A DNA stretch of 64,000 nucleotides from Paraburkholderia dioscoreae (GTDB lineage: Bacteria > Pseudomonadota > Gammaproteobacteria > Burkholderiales > Burkholderiaceae). The notes under the pieces are model-generated. The model was not told the origin of the DNA and made no database searches. It saw nothing but the letters and a program-made list of their open reading frames with translations. The position numbers and the translations under genes are program-made. The DNA is taken from assembly GCF_902459535.1 (NCBI RefSeq), contig NZ_LR699553.1, positions 2,170,001 to 2,234,000 of the forward strand, written 5' to 3'. Below are positions 36,394 through 45,419 of this stretch, one piece after another. Every line of letters begins with the position of its first letter. Position 1 is the first letter of the stretch.

Positions 36394-37641
36394 ATGAAAC
36401 GATCACTGACGTCGGTTGCGACGGCTGTCACGCTGCTCACGGCTGGAACGCATGCGGCATTTGCCGCCGAACAGCTCTCGGTGCTGCACTGGTGGACCTC
36501 CGGCGGCGAATCGAAAGCGATCCGCGTGCTCAAGGACGATATGAGCAAACAGGGCTACGAGTGGAAAGACTTTGCGATCGCGGGGGGCGCGGGCGCGGCG
36601 GCCATGACCGCGCTGAAGACGCAGGTCATCTCGGGCAACGCGCCCTCGGCGGCGCAGATCAAGGGGCCATTGATCCAGGATTGGGCGGAGCAGGGGTCGC
36701 TGGTCACGATCGATCAGGCCGCGACCGATTGGAAAGCACATACGCCCGCGCAAATAGACAGTGCCATGAGGGCGGGCGGTCACTATGTGGCTGCACCGTT
36801 CTCGGTGCATCGAATCAACTGGTTGTGGATCAACAAAGCCGACCTCGACAAAGTCGGCGGTACGCCGCCCACCACATGGCCCGAGTTCTTCGCACTCGCC
36901 GACAAGTTTCGCGCAGCCGGCATCACGCCTGTTGCGCATGGTGGTCAGCCTTGGCAGGATATGACTATCTGGGAGACGGTGGTGCTGTCCCAGGGCGCGG
37001 ACTTTTACCGGAAAGCTCTCGTCGATCTCGATCAGAAAACGCTGACTTCGCCACAAATGGTGCAGGTGTTCGAGACTGTCCAGAAAATCCGCACTTACTT
37101 CGATAAGGGCTATCACGGCCGCGACTGGAATCTCGCGACGGCAATGGTGATTTCCGGCTCGGGCGGCATGCAGTTCATGGGCGACTGGGCAAAGGGAGAG
37201 TTCGCCAACGCGAACAAAAAGGCGGATGTCGACTATATCTGCGCCGCCGCGCCCGGCACGTCGAATGCCTATACGTACACGGCGGATGCATTCGTGTTCT
37301 TTCAGCAGAACGGCAAAAAGGATGCGACGCCGGGGCAGCTTGCGCTCGCCAGAACGATCATGTCGGTTGATTTCCAGCAGCAGTTCAGTCTCTACAAGGG
37401 TTCCATTCCTGTCCGGCTCGATGTGCCTATGGACAAGTTCGACAGCTGCGCCAGAAAGTCACGTACGGACGAGCTGGCCACGATCAAATCGGGCGGATTT
37501 CTGCCGTCGCTGGCTTTCGGTGAGCTTCAGTCCTCGGTGACCGCCGGCGCGATAACCGACGTCGTCACGAATTTCATGAACTCGAATGAGGATGCGAAAG
37601 AGGGCGTGCGAAAGCTTGCCGCTGCCGCGAAGGTCAAATAA
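36394..37641 (+). CDS. Extracellular sugar-binding protein (ABC, UgpB/MalE-like), no permease nearby
   Basis: 415 residues with a signal peptide cleaved near THAAFA-AEQ (about residue 24). The mature protein starts LSVLHWWTSGGE, typical of family 1 carbohydrate-binding proteins, with later motifs WLWINKADLDKVG, TPPTTWPEFFALADK and MQFMGDWAKGEF. It should capture a sugar in the periplasm. The permease and ATPase genes that normally follow are absent: the next gene is an aldo/keto reductase 55 bases on. It may use permeases encoded elsewhere or feed signalling. ATG 36394 follows CGGAGAC. Confidence 0.92.
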   Translation: MKRSLTSVATAVTLLTAGTHAAFAAEQLSVLHWWTSGGESKAIRVLKDDMSKQGYEWKDFAIAGGAGAAAMTALKTQVISGNAPSAAQIKGPLIQDWAEQGSLVTIDQAATDWKAHTPAQIDSAMRAGGHYVAAPFSVHRINWLWINKADLDKVGGTPPTTWPEFFALADKFRAAGITPVAHGGQPWQDMTIWETVVLSQGADFYRKALVDLDQKTLTSPQMVQVFETVQKIRTYFDKGYHGRDWNLATAMVISGSGGMQFMGDWAKGEFANANKKADVDYICAAAPGTSNAYTYTADAFVFFQQNGKKDATPGQLALARTIMSVDFQQQFSLYKGSIPVRLDVPMDKFDSCARKSRTDELATIKSGGFLPSLAFGELQSSVTAGAITDVVTNFMNSNEDAKEGVRKLAAAAKVK

Positions 37642-37696
37642 GAGCACTGTATTGACTCTTTATCAAACGCTGCTTGACTGTTGAAAGGAGACAACG

Positions 37697-38713
37697 ATGG
37701 ATCCGGTAGCAAGGCGAAAATGGCCGCGTTCAGGGCTCGAAACAACTGTGATGGGGTTCGGCGCGGCGCCGATCGGCAACATCTTCAGGCCGATCAGCGA
37801 GGAGGATTCGGCTGCACTGATCAAGGCAGCGTGGGACGCAGGCGTGCGCTACTTCGACACCGCGCCGATGTATGGCTACGGCTTGAGCGAGGCGCGCTGC
37901 GGGCAGGGGCTGCGCTGGTGTCCGCGTGACCAGTATGTGCTGTCGACGAAGGTTGGACGGCTCCTGAAGCCGCGCAAGCGCGCCGAGATCAACTTCGCGC
38001 CGTGGGTTGATGGACTGCCGTTCGAGCCGGTTTTCGACTACAGCTACGACGGCACGATGCGCTCGATCGAAGACAGTCTGCAGCGGCTGGCGCTGGAGCA
38101 CATCGACATCGCGCTGATCCATGATATCGACGTCTTTACTCACGGCGAGCGTCAACCTGAGATGTTCGAGGCGGCGATGGCGGGCGCGTCGAAGGCCCTG
38201 CTGAAACTGCGTGACGAAGGGGTGGTGAAGGCGGTGGGGCTGGGTGTCAACGAGTGGCAGGTCGCCCACGAGGCGATTCGCCGGCAGGATTTCGACTGCC
38301 TGCTGCTGGCGGGGCGCTACACGCTGCTGGAGCAGGATGCGCTGGACGGCTTTCTGCCGCTTTGCGAAGAGAAACAGGTGTCGGTGATTCTCGGCGGCGG
38401 CTACAACAGCGGCATTCTCGCGACGGGCGCGGTGCCCGGTGCCAAATATAACTACGCGCCCGCGCCGGAAGCGATTCTGGAACGCGTGCGCAAGATGGAG
38501 CAGGTGTGCCGCGAGTTCTCGGTGCCGCTGAAGGCAGCGTCGCTGCAATTCGTGCTCGGTCATCCGGCTATTCCTACCAACATTCCGGGCGTGCGCACGG
38601 TTGCTCAACTGGAAGACAATCTTCGAACCTTCCGGGCTGAAATTCCAGCGGAATTCTGGGCGGAATTGAAACGCCGCGAGTTGATCCGCGAAGATGCGCC
38701 GACGCCGCAGTAG
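37697..38713 (+). CDS. Aldo/keto reductase (aldose 1-dehydrogenase-like)
   Basis: 338 residues, TIM-barrel NAD(P)-dependent oxidoreductase. Catalytic tetrad in family positions: Asp and Tyr in FDTAPMYGYG (near 54-61), Lys in STKVGR (near 84) and His in ALIHDID. The subfamily resembles D-threo-aldose/L-fucose dehydrogenases, which convert the sugar to a lactone. Oddly, the usual SERRFGRAL segment reads EARCGQGLRWCPRDQY, introducing two cysteines. Spacing of 55 bases after the binding-protein gene and AAAGGAG upstream of ATG 37697 (about 10 bases) support an operon. Confidence 0.9.
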   Translation: MDPVARRKWPRSGLETTVMGFGAAPIGNIFRPISEEDSAALIKAAWDAGVRYFDTAPMYGYGLSEARCGQGLRWCPRDQYVLSTKVGRLLKPRKRAEINFAPWVDGLPFEPVFDYSYDGTMRSIEDSLQRLALEHIDIALIHDIDVFTHGERQPEMFEAAMAGASKALLKLRDEGVVKAVGLGVNEWQVAHEAIRRQDFDCLLLAGRYTLLEQDALDGFLPLCEEKQVSVILGGGYNSGILATGAVPGAKYNYAPAPEAILERVRKMEQVCREFSVPLKAASLQFVLGHPAIPTNIPGVRTVAQLEDNLRTFRAEIPAEFWAELKRRELIREDAPTPQ

Positions 38714-39009
38714 GGTTTGTATATGGAGTGCGCCTGGCCAATTTAGCGGAAACACGACATCTGAACGTTGGACTAACAGACAGGCAATTTGTTGATTCTT
38801 GGCACCTCGGGCATCGTGTTGCGAAGGTTTGTTCTTCAACTCTTCCCTTTATTTATAGCGGGGAAGTTATCCACAGGCGCCGCTATTCGCTGAAGGGCTG
38901 TTGCATCACCGACGTGCACCGTCTGTTGCGCGGTTGGGCGTGCGACTGCGCAACAACGGCGGCCGGTCGTGGCATCGCATGATCGGATGTTGTTGCGAAT
39001 CCGTGCTGC
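38714..39009. other. 296-base gap at the left edge of the recombinase module
   Basis: No gene. It contains a perfect DnaA-box-like TTATCCACA (38867-38875), an inverted repeat TGTTGCGC/GCGCAACA (38924-38931 and 38948-38955), and further GTTGCG words near 38819 and 38993. The left end of the mobile module may lie here. Confidence 0.4.
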
Positions 39010-39510
39010 CTAGGCAGGAAGGGTAGACCGCGTTCCGAGCTGCCACAGCATGTCGATGTTCTTCAGATAGGTCGCGACGTTTTCAGCAGGCGCCTGGATG
39101 ATCGAATGCTGTGTGCTATCCATGCTATTGATTTCTGCTGTCCACGGATCATCAAGATGGGCGCATACGTCGGCGACGTCCTCGCAATATCGCTGGAACG
39201 TGTCATCGTCCCAAGTCTTGACGGTTGCGGGTGCAAGCAGCACTGAGAGCACGCCTTTGCGTTCGCCGATGAATCGCACCGGTGCAAGCAGGCCAGTGAG
39301 GTACATGATCAGAATCGCGTCGAGCACCCGGTCGTCGTGATCTTCGTCCCAGATAATTGCGAAGTCGAGGAACCTGCCGTACTGAATCTGGTTCATCAGG
39401 TCGTCGTGCCACGTCGGTACGCGTAAAACAGAATAATGCGTACCTCGCCCGAGGTATCCGACGGGGCCGGGCTCATCGTGTAATGTCTGGAAGCAGGGTG
39501 GGTAAGACAT
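39010..39510 (-). CDS. Hypothetical protein downstream of the recombinase module
   Basis: 166 residues, acidic, no recognised domain. ATG 39510 is chosen because GAAAGGAG stands 6-13 bases upstream. The sequence contains a helical RFLDFAIIWDEDHDDRVLDA segment and a C-terminal ENVATYLKNIDMLWQLG. It lies 98 bases after the small protein of the recombinase operon on the same strand and may be a passenger gene of the element. Its stop codon falls within a 12-base palindrome CTGCCTAGGCAG (39006-39017). Confidence 0.55.
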   Translation of the reverse strand: MSYPPCFQTLHDEPGPVGYLGRGTHYSVLRVPTWHDDLMNQIQYGRFLDFAIIWDEDHDDRVLDAILIMYLTGLLAPVRFIGERKGVLSVLLAPATVKTWDDDTFQRYCEDVADVCAHLDDPWTAEINSMDSTQHSIIQAPAENVATYLKNIDMLWQLGTRSTLPA

Positions 39511-39608
39511 TTCGTGCTCCTTTCGGGAGAGAGGCGGCTTCCGCCGCCGAACCGCAGCCATTTCGTGGCTGTAGCGATCATGCAAACACTATCACGTCAC
39601 CCAGACAG

Positions 39609-40097
39609 TCAACGCCGCCGTCTATCTCCACGGCGCTTCGGGCTTTCTTCCGGCATTGGAGATATTGCCGCCTCCGGTATCGCGCCAAGCTTCGCAAGTT
39701 TGTCGCGTGCATCGCGATACTGTTCATAGAATCTGGCCCATTTGCTGAAGCCACCCAGTTCGCCGACCGCGCGCAACATTGCAAGGTGTGAAGCCGTCAG
39801 CAGTTGCACAGTGGCTTCGAGTTCTGCAATCCGGATGTCCTTGTCGGTGAGCGACGCTGCGGTGTCGGCGCCAGACCGTTTACCAACGCGGCCGCGCCAG
39901 CGGCGGTATGCGGCCTGCCGCTGCCGATATTCAGCGAGCAACGTGCTCCGCGCTTCGCTGCGCGTAATTGACGATGCTGCGTTGATGGACGGGTGCAGGC
40001 GCGCGACAGCGCGAGCTGTAATGTCTTCATCATCGGCGAGCAACGCTTCGAGAATCTCGCGCATTGCGTCGTTGCCGGACCCGTTCGGTTCAGTCAT
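39609..40097 (-). CDS. Small coiled-coil protein of the recombinase module (TnpC-like role)
   Basis: 162 residues, highly charged. The opening NDAMREILEALLADDEDITA is followed by a basic segment (YRQRQAAYRRWRGRVGKRSG) and a predicted coiled coil (DIRIAELEATVQLLTASHLA). It ends in a basic tail. ATG 40097 overlaps the end of the third recombinase by eight bases, so the two are co-translated. Position and size match the small TnpC protein that accompanies two tyrosine recombinases in Tn554, which influences insertion orientation; homology itself cannot be shown here. Confidence 0.65.
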   Translation of the reverse strand: MTEPNGSGNDAMREILEALLADDEDITARAVARLHPSINAASSITRSEARSTLLAEYRQRQAAYRRWRGRVGKRSGADTAASLTDKDIRIAELEATVQLLTASHLAMLRAVGELGGFSKWARFYEQYRDARDKLAKLGAIPEAAISPMPEESPKRRGDRRRR

Positions 40098-42414
40098 CAA
40101 GTACTCCACGTTGCCGCGGCAGTGACAGGTCAACGCCGTCAGGGAAGGGACGTTTGCCCGATGGTGTTGCAAGAAACTTCTGGACGCCGGCAAGCCGCTT
40201 TTCCGCGTGATCAAGCTGGTTCTTCCAGCCAATGCTAGTCGATGGCCTGGCCTTGATCGTTTCCAGCGCGAGCTTGAACTTGCCCTCGAGCTGGATCAGG
40301 TTCTGCCGGTTCTCCGGCAGATCGGTCGCCGAGAGGTGGCGGCAATCCGCGAAGCATTCGAGGTGTTTGGGGCAGGGGTCAACCGTGAACGAATTCAGGC
40401 AGTGCCCGTACGGCGTGGCATGGAAGCCGTCCGCTTCGGCGCGAAGGTAATCGTACGCGGCGGCGTCGCCCTCCGTTGCCTGAATGCGCCGGAACGCATC
40501 AACGATCGGGCCGTTGGCCTTGCCGCCCTTGATGAGCCGGGCAACCGTGCTGGCCTTCTCGCCGAGCATGACCTCGATGTCCTGCGGGATTTGGATCTGG
40601 TCGAGGTCTTCTGCAAGACTGCGATGGTCGTACTCGTAACTCTGTGCGATGCTGCGCCGGTTGAAGCGCTTCGAGATGATCGTATCGGCCACGCCCAGGC
40701 GGAACAGTTCGGTGTTTTGCAGATGGCGCAGCATGTGTGGCTCCAATTTCAAAGCCCTGTCTTCGGCGGTCTCTCCATACTTCTCGAACAACGATGGCAC
40801 TCCCTTGTCGTAACCAAGGCCGACGCCAATAAAGCGCGGATCCGGGCGGCTGACCGCCATGAAGCGGTTCACGTCGCAGAGCCCGTCGTTCCGTTCTTCA
40901 GCAAGCGAGCGCTTCGGCTGAACGAACAGAAACTCCCATGGTTGAACCACCCCGACTGCAAGTGGCAGCGGCGTTGTATCGGAGACCTTGGTCGGCGTCG
41001 TGGAGCGGACATGACTTTCAAGTTCGCCGACGTGCAGATAGGTGTTATGCCAGCCCATGCGCTCCCGGACTCCGATGACCTTGCCATCAGCACGTCGGAA
41101 GCGCAATGCGATCTGTTCGCTACGCATTTTGTCCAGCAGGCGCTTGCCGAACTGATATACCGCCATGTCAAGCGTAAGCGCACCTGACTGCTGTTTCCAC
41201 CTTTGATGGATGTGCAGATCGATCAGTACCGATGGGTCGAAGCTATCCCGGTAGCGTTCGATGAACGGCTCCCGTTCAATTTCCAGCCAGAACGGGTTGC
41301 CCATCAGATGTGTATATACCTCGGTGAAGGGCACCAGGTCATGGGCCTCATACCACGGAAGTAGCCGACCGGCTTCGCACTGGAGCTTCAGCGTCGCACG
41401 TAGCGGCTCCGTGAGCTTTGCGACATGGTCAAGCGTCTCAGTCAACAGGCCACGGAACATATCTGGCACAGGTTGTGTTTCTTCGCGCAGGAAGCGACTG
41501 GCCGACTCGTCCTCCTGCTGCTTTTCCGCAAAGTGGCGAACCATCAGCGACGTAGAGATGCCACCGGATTCGCCCGCAGGCCGCCCCTTCGCGTCCAGAT
41601 AGGATCGTTCCCGCCTCCAGTCAACCGGTAGCAGGGCAGCTTCACCAATGCGGAATCCAGTCACGATCATCGCGCGTACTGCGGCGAACCGCAGATCGTC
41701 CATGAACGTACGCGGCTTTTCGGTCATCACGATACGGGTCAGCTCCCAGAACGCCCGACGCTCCGGCAACCGCTCCTCACGCTTGCGGGCCTCCAGATCG
41801 GTGAGTAACTCGTCCTGCGACCAGGTGTGCTTTGCCTTGATCGCGCTTTTCATTTTCATGCGGGGAATGGCGAGCGACGAGTACATCTGTCCGGCATCGC
41901 AGATGTGCCGGGCGTCGAACACTACCTTGACGATGCCGGCCACCAGGTCCCCCAGCTTTCCCGTGGCCTGGATCGCCTTGCCGACATGGACCGCCAGACG
42001 CAGATCGTCCGCGATCAGTTGCCACGGTTCCTTGTCCACGCATGTAGCGATCACACGCAGCGGCCGGGCGATGCTTTGCGAGACATACCCTGCGGTGTGC
42101 CGTTTGAACAGCAACTGCTCGACGACCGCGGCCTTGATGAGGTCCTGCCAGGCGGCAGATAGCGGGCGCTTGCCGAGAGGCGTCAGGTCACGCTCGACAC
42201 GCTCGGCATTGACGATCGCCAGCGCCTTCGCGTCACACCCGAGGTCACGCAGATAATGTAGCGGCGGTGGAACATCGCCAGCCATGGCGGTAAGGTTCCA
42301 GCCAACACTGTCGCGCGCGACGCCTTGTTCGTCGAGAAGCATGTTCCATGACAGGCCTTTCTCGCGGACCAGCGTTTTACCCAGCTCGATGAACGCGGAG
42401 TAGTGTGGGTTCAT
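40090..42414 (-). CDS. Tyrosine recombinase, third and largest of the trio
   Basis: 774 residues. An N-terminal SAM-like/core-binding region is followed by a catalytic domain with box I arginine in TGFRIGEAALLP (near 238), the His-x-x-Arg pair in PHMLRHLQNT and a candidate nucleophile tyrosine in RRSIAQSYEYDH. The usual GH motif between box II and the tyrosine is poorly conserved. The C-terminal third is cysteine-rich (CLNSFTVDPCPKHLECFADC) and may bind zinc. Start ATG 42414 overlaps the second recombinase by ATGA. It likely works together with the other two recombinases in strand exchange. Confidence 0.83.
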   Translation of the reverse strand: MNPHYSAFIELGKTLVREKGLSWNMLLDEQGVARDSVGWNLTAMAGDVPPPLHYLRDLGCDAKALAIVNAERVERDLTPLGKRPLSAAWQDLIKAAVVEQLLFKRHTAGYVSQSIARPLRVIATCVDKEPWQLIADDLRLAVHVGKAIQATGKLGDLVAGIVKVVFDARHICDAGQMYSSLAIPRMKMKSAIKAKHTWSQDELLTDLEARKREERLPERRAFWELTRIVMTEKPRTFMDDLRFAAVRAMIVTGFRIGEAALLPVDWRRERSYLDAKGRPAGESGGISTSLMVRHFAEKQQEDESASRFLREETQPVPDMFRGLLTETLDHVAKLTEPLRATLKLQCEAGRLLPWYEAHDLVPFTEVYTHLMGNPFWLEIEREPFIERYRDSFDPSVLIDLHIHQRWKQQSGALTLDMAVYQFGKRLLDKMRSEQIALRFRRADGKVIGVRERMGWHNTYLHVGELESHVRSTTPTKVSDTTPLPLAVGVVQPWEFLFVQPKRSLAEERNDGLCDVNRFMAVSRPDPRFIGVGLGYDKGVPSLFEKYGETAEDRALKLEPHMLRHLQNTELFRLGVADTIISKRFNRRSIAQSYEYDHRSLAEDLDQIQIPQDIEVMLGEKASTVARLIKGGKANGPIVDAFRRIQATEGDAAAYDYLRAEADGFHATPYGHCLNSFTVDPCPKHLECFADCRHLSATDLPENRQNLIQLEGKFKLALETIKARPSTSIGWKNQLDHAEKRLAGVQKFLATPSGKRPFPDGVDLSLPRQRGVLDD

Positions 42415-43958
42415 CGGTCGTTGCCTTCCAGTTCTTCGATGACCGTCTGTATCTCAGCGATCGTGCGCTGCAACTGCAGATAGGCCGGCGACCTGGTATT
42501 GCCGCGCGAACTCTGGTCGAAGAACGTCACCACTTCACGCATCGCAGCCAGCACACACTCATGCATTACCTTGTCGTGCAAGGGCATGAACTTCCCGCAT
42601 CCATAGCACGACGTGACCGGGTTATAGGGGCAGGCCGGCTGGCCAGATGTGCAGCCACCAATTCCGGCAATCGGAATGCCGTGAGGCACACCGGCGATCT
42701 GTTGTTCACCTTTAAGAAGGGTGAGCTCTTCCGGGAGGATGAACCGGTCGTGGGCAATTTTCGCCACGCGCCGGTATATATCCGACGCGCCGAGCGCCCG
42801 GTTCACCCGTTCCGCATGAGTGGCCGATGTCTCGTAGTACACCAGCCCCGTCTGTATATGCGAATGGCCCAGAAACTCGGCTAGCTCTTCGTGACTCGCG
42901 CCGGCGTCGACGAGTCGTTGGGCCGCCGTATGCCGCAGATCCGTGGCCGTACCGAGGTCATCAGAGCCGATCAGTTTTCTGACGAGCACGGCAATTCGTG
43001 ATCCCGCTTCGTAGCTCGATCCGACCGTAAAGAATCGAGCGGCACCCGTGACACCCTCCGTCTTTCGTTGCGCATGGAGCGAGGCGAAGAGCGGAGCCCA
43101 CTCACGTTTGACCCGACGTGTGAGCGGTTTTCTTTTCGAGTTGCTTTGCTGCTTGGCCATGTGGAAGGTCAGATGAACCGTCGGCGGTCCATCCGGTGTG
43201 TCCTGCCAGATGCGAACATTTCGCATGCCCAGCATTGCAATCTGGATCGGGCGCATGGCGAACTGGTAGGCGCACAGCAACATCCCTGCGTCGCAAATAT
43301 CCTCGTTCGATGGGGCCGTGGCCACCATGGACGCAAGGGCCACAACCATTTCATCCAGATGACGCACAACGGCTGCTTCTTCTTCCGCGCCCAGGAACAC
43401 ATCACCCGAGCGCACGCCCGCGTAAGCGTCGCGGGCAGGCAAGGGAAGGGCGGTGGTAATGTAGGCGTCGTAGGTATCAGACCAGCCTCGCAATCGATGG
43501 CGACACAGGAGTCGCAACAGCGCTTTCACCAGGATATAAGCCGACAGGGTCATCTCGCGCACCCGTAGTCTGGTCCAGACAGCCGTAATGCCGATGGGAC
43601 CAGCGCGAACAATGTCAATGACATCGCCGAGCGCCAGATGGGGAGCTGCAATCAGGTAGTTTGCCGCGGTCGATACGTTTAGATTTTCACCGAGCAGGAA
43701 CAGGAAGACGTGCTTCAACAGCAGGGCGTGAGTGTCCGCAAAGCGCGTAAAGTCGATCCTGATTATCCTGCCGTTGATTGCCAGTTCAAAGACCGCTCGA
43801 CCAGCTGGATCCCGGATCGAATGCTGCACATCATCGAAGTCATCGTAATAGCGGATGACCGGTGGCAGCATTGGTAGCGCCGCCACAATCTGACCAATAA
43901 CGTCATCGGCAGGAAACCGCTCGGGGAACAGGTCCGACTGGATTGGTGACTTGCCCAT
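42411..43958 (-). CDS. Tyrosine recombinase, second of the trio
   Basis: 515 residues from ATG 43958, which follows the stop of the first recombinase after one base; an upstream extension would overlap it. Catalytic features: ATDLRHTAAQRLVDAG carries the box II Arg-His, with Thr instead of the usual first His; LGHSHIQTGLVYYE carries the GH motif and the nucleophile tyrosine. Box I arginine is probably in FAMRPIQIAMLG. A C-terminal cysteine cluster (CTSGQPACPYNPVTSCYGCG) suggests a zinc-binding tail. The substitution in box II makes its own catalytic competence less certain. Confidence 0.83.
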   Translation of the reverse strand: MGKSPIQSDLFPERFPADDVIGQIVAALPMLPPVIRYYDDFDDVQHSIRDPAGRAVFELAINGRIIRIDFTRFADTHALLLKHVFLFLLGENLNVSTAANYLIAAPHLALGDVIDIVRAGPIGITAVWTRLRVREMTLSAYILVKALLRLLCRHRLRGWSDTYDAYITTALPLPARDAYAGVRSGDVFLGAEEEAAVVRHLDEMVVALASMVATAPSNEDICDAGMLLCAYQFAMRPIQIAMLGMRNVRIWQDTPDGPPTVHLTFHMAKQQSNSKRKPLTRRVKREWAPLFASLHAQRKTEGVTGAARFFTVGSSYEAGSRIAVLVRKLIGSDDLGTATDLRHTAAQRLVDAGASHEELAEFLGHSHIQTGLVYYETSATHAERVNRALGASDIYRRVAKIAHDRFILPEELTLLKGEQQIAGVPHGIPIAGIGGCTSGQPACPYNPVTSCYGCGKFMPLHDKVMHECVLAAMREVVTFFDQSSRGNTRSPAYLQLQRTIAEIQTVIEELEGNDR

Positions 43959-43959
43959 A

Positions 43960-45192
43960 TCAGATGCTCCTGGGCAAGGCACGAAGAAGTGCGACCCGGT
44001 CGTCGAAGGCGTCATTCCATACACCCGTCAATCGATCCTCAAACACAGCCCGCGCATACCGGGACGGCATGGTCGATGCCTTGGACCAGCCGAAGAACGT
44101 CCGTAGCTTCTGGAGGGCTTCATCCATCGCGTCGCCTTGCTCCAGCAATTGACGGAGCCGGACTACGGCACACGTGTGGCGCAGATCGTGAGGCGTCACT
44201 GCGTCCTTGCCAGTTCGGTCCTTCAGTTCTGTCAGCACCTCGACCGGCAAGCAGCGCGACATCTGCGCAAATACTTTGGTCAGTGTCTCGGTCGACAACG
44301 GTGCATCGGTCTGTGAGTTCAACAGGAACGAGTGATCGGGTCGACCCCGATAGTTTTCGACATAGCGTTGCACCAGGCTGGCAGTCAGTTCGCTGACTGG
44401 CACCTGCCGAATCGAATGCACATTTTTGATGCTGGGCTTCGAATAGCGGGAGTCGCCCTCCGTGGTTGCATACTCGTTTTCCTGCACATTGAGCCAGTAC
44501 CGCGTTCGCAGTTGCTTGTGGTCGTAGGCGCTTTTCACGGCATCGGCCGCAAGCAGCAGCACTTCGCCGCGTCGCAAACCCTGGTGCAGCATCAACACAA
44601 ATGCGACGAAGACGCGCCAGCGTGTCTTGTCACGTTCAAAAGGATTTTGAGGAGATTCCGGGTCAAGCAGCGCATACAGCGCCTCGACGGTACTCGCCGG
44701 CAACGAGCGAACCGTCTCCACCGAATTGTCCCTGCGAACGTGGAGCTGGCTGTAAAGCGTGGAAAGCCTGTGCAGTCGCTGTTCGATGCGCTGCAGCCGT
44801 TCGTCGGCGACCTGACTCTTTGACAACCAGGTCACGACCGTCGTCACGAAGCCAAGCCCGGCTTGCCAGCGCTTTTCGTCGGCGCCGGTCACCGCCGGCT
44901 GATTTCGGATGGAGACGAACCACGATTCGAGAATCTGGGCCAGCGCGCCGTCGTCGAGTTCAGCCAGCGCATCATCCAGCGCATTCGGGCCAAGGAGACG
45001 GTCTGCATGTTGATAAAGATCCTCCAGATATCGCAGCTTCTTTGTGTGGGTGGAATCCGCCAGTTGCGAAGCCGTCATTGCCGACCAGACTGCAGCCCAA
45101 TAACGCGGCAGCCCAACATCGTCGACCAGCACCGGACCACGAAGCGCCGACGGAACCGCGGCGCCGAGTAATTGCTGAAACACTGGGATCAC
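43960..45192 (-). CDS. Tyrosine recombinase, first of the trio
   Basis: 410 residues from GTG 45192; a TTG at 45285 would add 31 residues of unlikely composition, so the start is uncertain. Box I arginine in LHQGLRRGEVLLLAADAV, box II in TPHDLRHTCAVVRL (complete His-x-x-Arg), then FFGWSKASTMPSRYARA with the Trp that often replaces the last His and the nucleophile Tyr. XerD/integrase type. It opens the four-gene minus-strand operon. The catalytic set is the most canonical of the three recombinases. Confidence 0.85.
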   Translation of the reverse strand: MIPVFQQLLGAAVPSALRGPVLVDDVGLPRYWAAVWSAMTASQLADSTHTKKLRYLEDLYQHADRLLGPNALDDALAELDDGALAQILESWFVSIRNQPAVTGADEKRWQAGLGFVTTVVTWLSKSQVADERLQRIEQRLHRLSTLYSQLHVRRDNSVETVRSLPASTVEALYALLDPESPQNPFERDKTRWRVFVAFVLMLHQGLRRGEVLLLAADAVKSAYDHKQLRTRYWLNVQENEYATTEGDSRYSKPSIKNVHSIRQVPVSELTASLVQRYVENYRGRPDHSFLLNSQTDAPLSTETLTKVFAQMSRCLPVEVLTELKDRTGKDAVTPHDLRHTCAVVRLRQLLEQGDAMDEALQKLRTFFGWSKASTMPSRYARAVFEDRLTGVWNDAFDDRVALLRALPRSI

Positions 45193-45380
45193 CCGCAAAA
45201 ATACGCAACGGGCGAAGTTACCATTAATGGGGACAGATTTTGCTCGGAAAACCGCCAGAAACTTGACCGAGCGCAACAGTTCCAAACATACCAGTTCTGT
45301 TGATAATTTATATTATGTCAAATATTGGATTTAATCCCAGGACGCTCGATCCTCCTATCGTTCATTCGCTTAAACGAACC

Positions 45381-45401
45381 GCCAGCCTGTTCCGGGCTGG
45401 C
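45381..45401 (-). terminator. Candidate terminator hairpin after rhlE
   Basis: GCCAGCC (45381-45387) pairs with GGCTGGC (45395-45401) across a seven-base loop, 19 bases downstream of the rhlE stop on the minus strand. The sequence after the stem on that strand is GGTTCGTTT, only moderately T-rich. The 45193-45380 stretch upstream of the recombinase operon is otherwise AT-rich and without a gene. Confidence 0.45.
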
Positions 45402-45419
45402 CTTACTCATCCCCACGAA

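Larger units (their letters stand above)
39010..45192 (-). mobile_element. Three-recombinase mobile module (Tn554/RIT-like), approximate limits
   Basis: Three different tyrosine recombinases are encoded as a tightly coupled operon (1-base gap, then a 4-base overlap, then an 8-base overlap with a small coiled-coil protein), followed by a small hypothetical gene. Fixed trios of tyrosine recombinases are known from Tn554-type transposons (TnpA, TnpB, TnpC) and RIT elements. Exact ends and target-site features could not be established, so the limits given are those of the genes. It interrupts the chromosome between an aldo/keto reductase and rhlE. Confidence 0.6.

Noticed and set aside
38867..38875. 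DnaA box TTATCCACA as evidence of a replication origin
   Set aside because: A single box with no cluster, no dnaA/parA/rep gene and no AT-rich unwinding region nearby.
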